A DNA stretch of 64,000 nucleotides. Origin: Lachnospiraceae bacterium. Its GTDB lineage: Bacteria; Bacillota; Clostridia; Lachnospirales; Lachnospiraceae. This document shows, in pieces, positions 61,813-64,000 of this stretch. The notes beneath the pieces are model-generated. The model had not been told where the DNA came from, did not search any database, and saw only the letters and a program-made list of their open reading frames with translations. The stretch lies in assembly GCA_030524635.1 (NCBI GenBank), contig JAUNGG010000001.1, positions 1 through 64,000 of the forward strand. The letters run 5' to 3'. How positions within the stretch are numbered: the first letter of the stretch is position 1; every line of letters starts with the position of its first letter. The translations under genes and the position numbers were made by a program.

Positions 61813-62823
61813 TTGAGATTACGATTAATTGACAGAACATTAAGAAACGGCATTCTGGCAGGAGCCGCCCTTGGCGTGCTGACTGCCGTGGCATTAGGAG
61901 TGGGAAGCTCCTTTGGAGCGGAGGTAACGATGATTCCGAGGACAGAAAGCGCAGGTGCAAATGTAACAGGCTCTGTAAATGGCCCAGGTGCACCCGTACA
62001 GCAGACAGGCTGGCAGAAGGATCAGGCCGGCAGCTATCATTATTACGGACAGGATGGGCAGATGTGGGTGAATGCAGTAACGCCGGACGGTTATTATGTA
62101 GATGCGAATGGAATCTGGATTCCAGATCAATATGATGTGTCCAGGCTTACCTCTATTCCGGCTGATGCCAGAAGCCTGGTGGTGATTGAGGGCCATGGAA
62201 CGGCAGCCAGGGCGTCTTTGTATGTCAGAGAAGTTTTATCAGGAGCTGCTTCCGGCGATGTGACCCTGATCGGTCCAGGAGGAATGCTTCCTGCACAGGC
62301 AGCAGCCGGTGCTTCTGAGCCGGCAAACATCTGGAAAAAGCTGGTGGATGTAGGCGGTTATGTAGGTTGGAATGGAATTGGAAAAGAGCAGGAGGGAGAT
62401 CAGAAGACTCCCCGCGGTTTGTTTTCACTGGATCAGGCATTTGGAACTAAGCCAGATCCAGGGAATTTCAGCGTTCCCTATCTCCAAGTGGATGACAGGT
62501 ATTACTGGGTAGGAGACAGTGCTTCTCCTTACTATAATACCATGGTGGATATCCAAAAGACCGGGGCTGTGTTTGATACGGCAGCATCGGAGCATTTAAG
62601 TACCTATGGCGGAAGTGCATATCATTACTGCATGGCAGTTGGGTATAATAAGGAGCAGACGCCGTACAAGGGATCTGCCATCTTCCTCCATTGTACCGAC
62701 GGCGCCCCGGGAACCGGCGGATGTATCGCCATTCCGGAGGCGGCAATGGTAACTGTGCTGCAGAATGTGGCACAGCCGGCATATATCCTGATCGATGATG
62801 GGGAGAATGTAAAGAATTATTAA
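61813..62823 (+). CDS. Secreted L,D-transpeptidase (YkuD) with cell-wall-binding repeat
   Basis: A 336-residue protein starting at TTG, eight bases after AAGGAG. A signal peptide or membrane anchor covers about residues 10-35. A choline-binding-type repeat (GWQKDQAGSYHYYGQDGQMW, about 57-95) comes next, followed by the YkuD domain with catalytic HCTDGAPGTGGCIAI (about 290-305, Cys near 302). It forms 3-3 crosslinks or anchors proteins in peptidoglycan. No operon partner. Confidence 0.8.
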   Translation: MRLRLIDRTLRNGILAGAALGVLTAVALGVGSSFGAEVTMIPRTESAGANVTGSVNGPGAPVQQTGWQKDQAGSYHYYGQDGQMWVNAVTPDGYYVDANGIWIPDQYDVSRLTSIPADARSLVVIEGHGTAARASLYVREVLSGAASGDVTLIGPGGMLPAQAAAGASEPANIWKKLVDVGGYVGWNGIGKEQEGDQKTPRGLFSLDQAFGTKPDPGNFSVPYLQVDDRYYWVGDSASPYYNTMVDIQKTGAVFDTAASEHLSTYGGSAYHYCMAVGYNKEQTPYKGSAIFLHCTDGAPGTGGCIAIPEAAMVTVLQNVAQPAYILIDDGENVKNY

Positions 62824-62857
62824 ATGGTAATAGAATATAACTGTAAAAATATGTATG

Positions 62858-62895
62858 AAAGCAGCTGTTAAAGATTAATTTAATGGCTGCTTTTT
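62858..62895 (+). terminator. Terminator after the L,D-transpeptidase
   Basis: AAAGCAGC (62858-62865) pairs with GCTGCTTT (62886-62893), followed by Ts. Confidence 0.75.
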
Positions 62896-63025
62896 GAATA
62901 TTCTGATAATTTAACGGATATAACAAATAAGACATGGTGAAGTGTGTATAAAAGTAAAAACAATTGTAAAAATTATACACAAATCAACTATATACAAAAA
63001 ATAAAGAAAAAATATTAAAAAAGAC

Positions 63026-63054
63026 TTGACAAATTAGGCCATGTCTTATATAAT
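63026..63054 (+). promoter_or_regulatory. Perfect consensus promoter of the noncoding RNA
   Basis: TTGACA (63026-63031), 17-base spacer, TATAAT (63049-63054): every consensus base is present. It is the strongest promoter in the window and no coding gene follows for over 700 bases. Confidence 0.88.
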
Positions 63055-63060
63055 AAAGAC

Positions 63061-63672
63061 ATCAAAAACAAAGAGAGAAAGAAAAAAGAAAGGGAAAGGT
63101 AATTCCCCAATGAACACAAGGACGAAAAGAAAAATCTAAGTAAAGGAGGTACGGACCGCCAAACACATAAGACTCGCTTCGTTATAATAAATTTATAATT
63201 GAAGCAATAGGACAAAACCTATTTTGAACGGAAAGCTCCAATAGCACAAATACATGACGAAAGCATGGATGGAAGCTATATCTAAGATTTTAACTGACTA
63301 TGTAAAGTGAATAAAAGAATCGGTTTAGTGATATGACGAGAAAGTATTATTAGAACGAACAGAAATTCCTCATAGTATGAAAGGCGAAAAGAAAAAATCA
63401 CTTACAGAGCCAAACGATTCAAAAAAGGTCACACAATTAAATATAGAGTAAATAAAAGGATGCACACTCAGAAATCAAATATTTGAAATTCGAAAAGCAT
63501 TACAAAGACAAAAGCAGATAATGGAGAAGCGGAAGGAATTCAGAAGCAATTCATTAGAAGCGAAAGAACGAAAGACCAGTAAACAGAATAGAGAGGTTAC
63601 AGTCCGATGGATGAAATAGCTTAAGGGCGGATATCGAAGAAGAAAAAAATCGATATCCGCTCTCATTTTTTT
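63061..63672 (+). ncRNA. Candidate large structured noncoding RNA (about 610 nt)
   Basis: Transcription should begin near 63061 and end at a strong terminator (GCGGATATCGA 63627-63637 with TCGATATCCGC 63650-63660, then a T run to 63672). No ORF with a ribosome site covers it. Many local hairpins are visible: GGGAA/TTCCC (63092-63107), GGAGGT/ACCGCC (63145-63160), GCTTC-TTATAA/TTATAA-GAAGC (63176-63205), AATAGG/CCTATT (63206-63223), CATG/CATG (63253-63267) and GAATT/AATTC (63536-63552), joined by purine-rich single strands. Size and style recall large ornate RNAs such as ROOL, GOLLD or OLE, but I cannot match conserved sequence to any. RNase P RNA and tmRNA signatures are absent. Confidence 0.6.
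63626..63672 (+). terminator. Terminator of the noncoding RNA
   Basis: An 11-bp perfect stem (63627-63637 with 63650-63660), A-rich loop of 12 bases, and a tail TCTCATTTTTTT. Confidence 0.85.
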
Positions 63673-63696
63673 GCGTTTTTTTGTGAAAATTGGCAG

Positions 63697-63725
63697 TTGT
63701 AAAGTGGTTCATTTTTCGATAGAAT
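63697..63725 (+). promoter_or_regulatory. Promoter of the MATE gene
   Basis: TTGTAA (63697-63702), 17-base spacer, TAGAAT (63720-63725). Confidence 0.6.
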
Positions 63726-63798
63726 TCTCCGTATCTGCATTGAGATGTTTTCGTCAGTGCAGGTTTGTGATATTGCATAATTGCGGAGGAGAAGGATT

Positions 63799-64000
63799 AT
63801 GAAGAAAGAGGTTTCAAAATCGCCGGTTAAGGATATGACATCTGGTAGCCCTGTAAAGCTGATCCTTGGATTTGCCATTCCGATGCTTCTGGGTATGCTG
63901 TTTCAGCAGTTTTACAGCATGGTGGATACGGTGATCGTGGGGAGATGCCTGGGTGTGGATGCGCTGGCGTCGGTAGGATCCACCGGAGCCATCAATTTTA
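63799..64000 (+). CDS. MATE family efflux transporter, N-terminal part
   Basis: Sixty-seven residues are visible before the right edge. ATG 63799 follows GGAGGAGAAGG. After a short basic N-terminus, PVKLILGFAIPMLLGMLFQQ and FYSMVDTVIVGRCLGVDALA match the first two spans and loop of NorM/MATE cation or drug exporters. Only the beginning is present, so substrate and length are unknown. Confidence 0.85.
   Translation, partial: MKKEVSKSPVKDMTSGSPVKLILGFAIPMLLGMLFQQFYSMVDTVIVGRCLGVDALASVGSTGAINF

Noticed and set aside
63061-63672. RNase P RNA, tmRNA, 6S or SRP RNA as identity of the noncoding RNA
   Set aside because: None of their conserved cores (for example the RNase P GAGGAAAGTC segment or a tmRNA tRNA-like end with CCA) is visible.
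1-64000. CRISPR arrays and tRNA genes
   Set aside because: No regularly spaced direct repeats and no cloverleaf with a TTCGA-type T arm were seen in any intergenic region.

Overview
The window reads as chromosomal DNA of an anaerobic gut-type Firmicute, most likely a Lachnospiraceae member (Clostridium cluster XIVa, Enterocloster-like). The evidence is the mid-range base composition, strong GGAGG ribosome sites with occasional GTG/TTG starts, [FeFe] hydrogenases, ABC sugar importers without their own ATPase, an Rpn-like PD-(D/E)XK protein and a Firmicute-type L10 leader. No phage, insertion sequence, CRISPR array or tRNA was found.

Layout. 1-6374: complex-sugar ABC importer (two permeases, large lipoprotein) with a membrane-anchored AraC regulator. 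6452-6946: Nim-like flavoprotein. 7154-17004: ten-gene Mrp/Mbh-type cation/proton antiporter operon with four large antiporter-like subunits, followed by a PrpR-type regulator whose ATPase motifs are all eroded (17049-18953). 19069-27146: operon for unsaturated pectin-type oligosaccharides (serine hydrolase, zinc dehydrogenase, ABC importer, two GH105 hydrolases). 27296-29848: NhaD-like antiporter behind a compact pseudoknot-like leader, plus a cytidylate-kinase-like protein. 29959-34807: rpmG-secE-nusG-rplK-rplA, an intruding aldo/keto reductase, then L10 leader-rplJ-rplL; rpoB does not follow. 34892-41331: minus-strand genes (small Cys protein, PF09818 ATPase, C-GCAxxG-C-C protein, AraC regulator, YwaF-like protein) around an oligo-1,6-glucosidase. 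41541-44052: polar amino acid ABC importer. 44222-47330: siroheme genes including a HemC-CobA-HemD fusion. 47535-52618: rhamnose regulator and rhaB-rhaM-rhaA-rhaD. 52740-56617, minus: PD-(D/E)XK protein, a permease-ATPase fusion and its SsuA-like lipoprotein. 56838-61690: ferredoxin, sensory [FeFe] hydrogenase with PAS, SpoIIE-type phosphatase, and a second [FeFe] hydrogenase. 61813-62823: secreted L,D-transpeptidase. 63026-63672: a perfect consensus promoter driving about 610 nt without a gene, full of hairpins and closed by a strong terminator. 63799-end: start of a MATE transporter.

How the parts fit. Much of the window is plant-polysaccharide catabolism: pectin-derived oligosaccharide uptake and GH105 cleavage would release rhamnose for the rha operon. 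Hydrogen sensing and turnover, Mrp-type ion pumping and NhaD-type antiport would serve anaerobic energy and ion balance. The least explained items are the candidate large noncoding RNA, a family of GTAAC/GTTAC hairpins mostly placed just before ribosome sites, and the pseudoknot-like leader before the NhaD-like gene.
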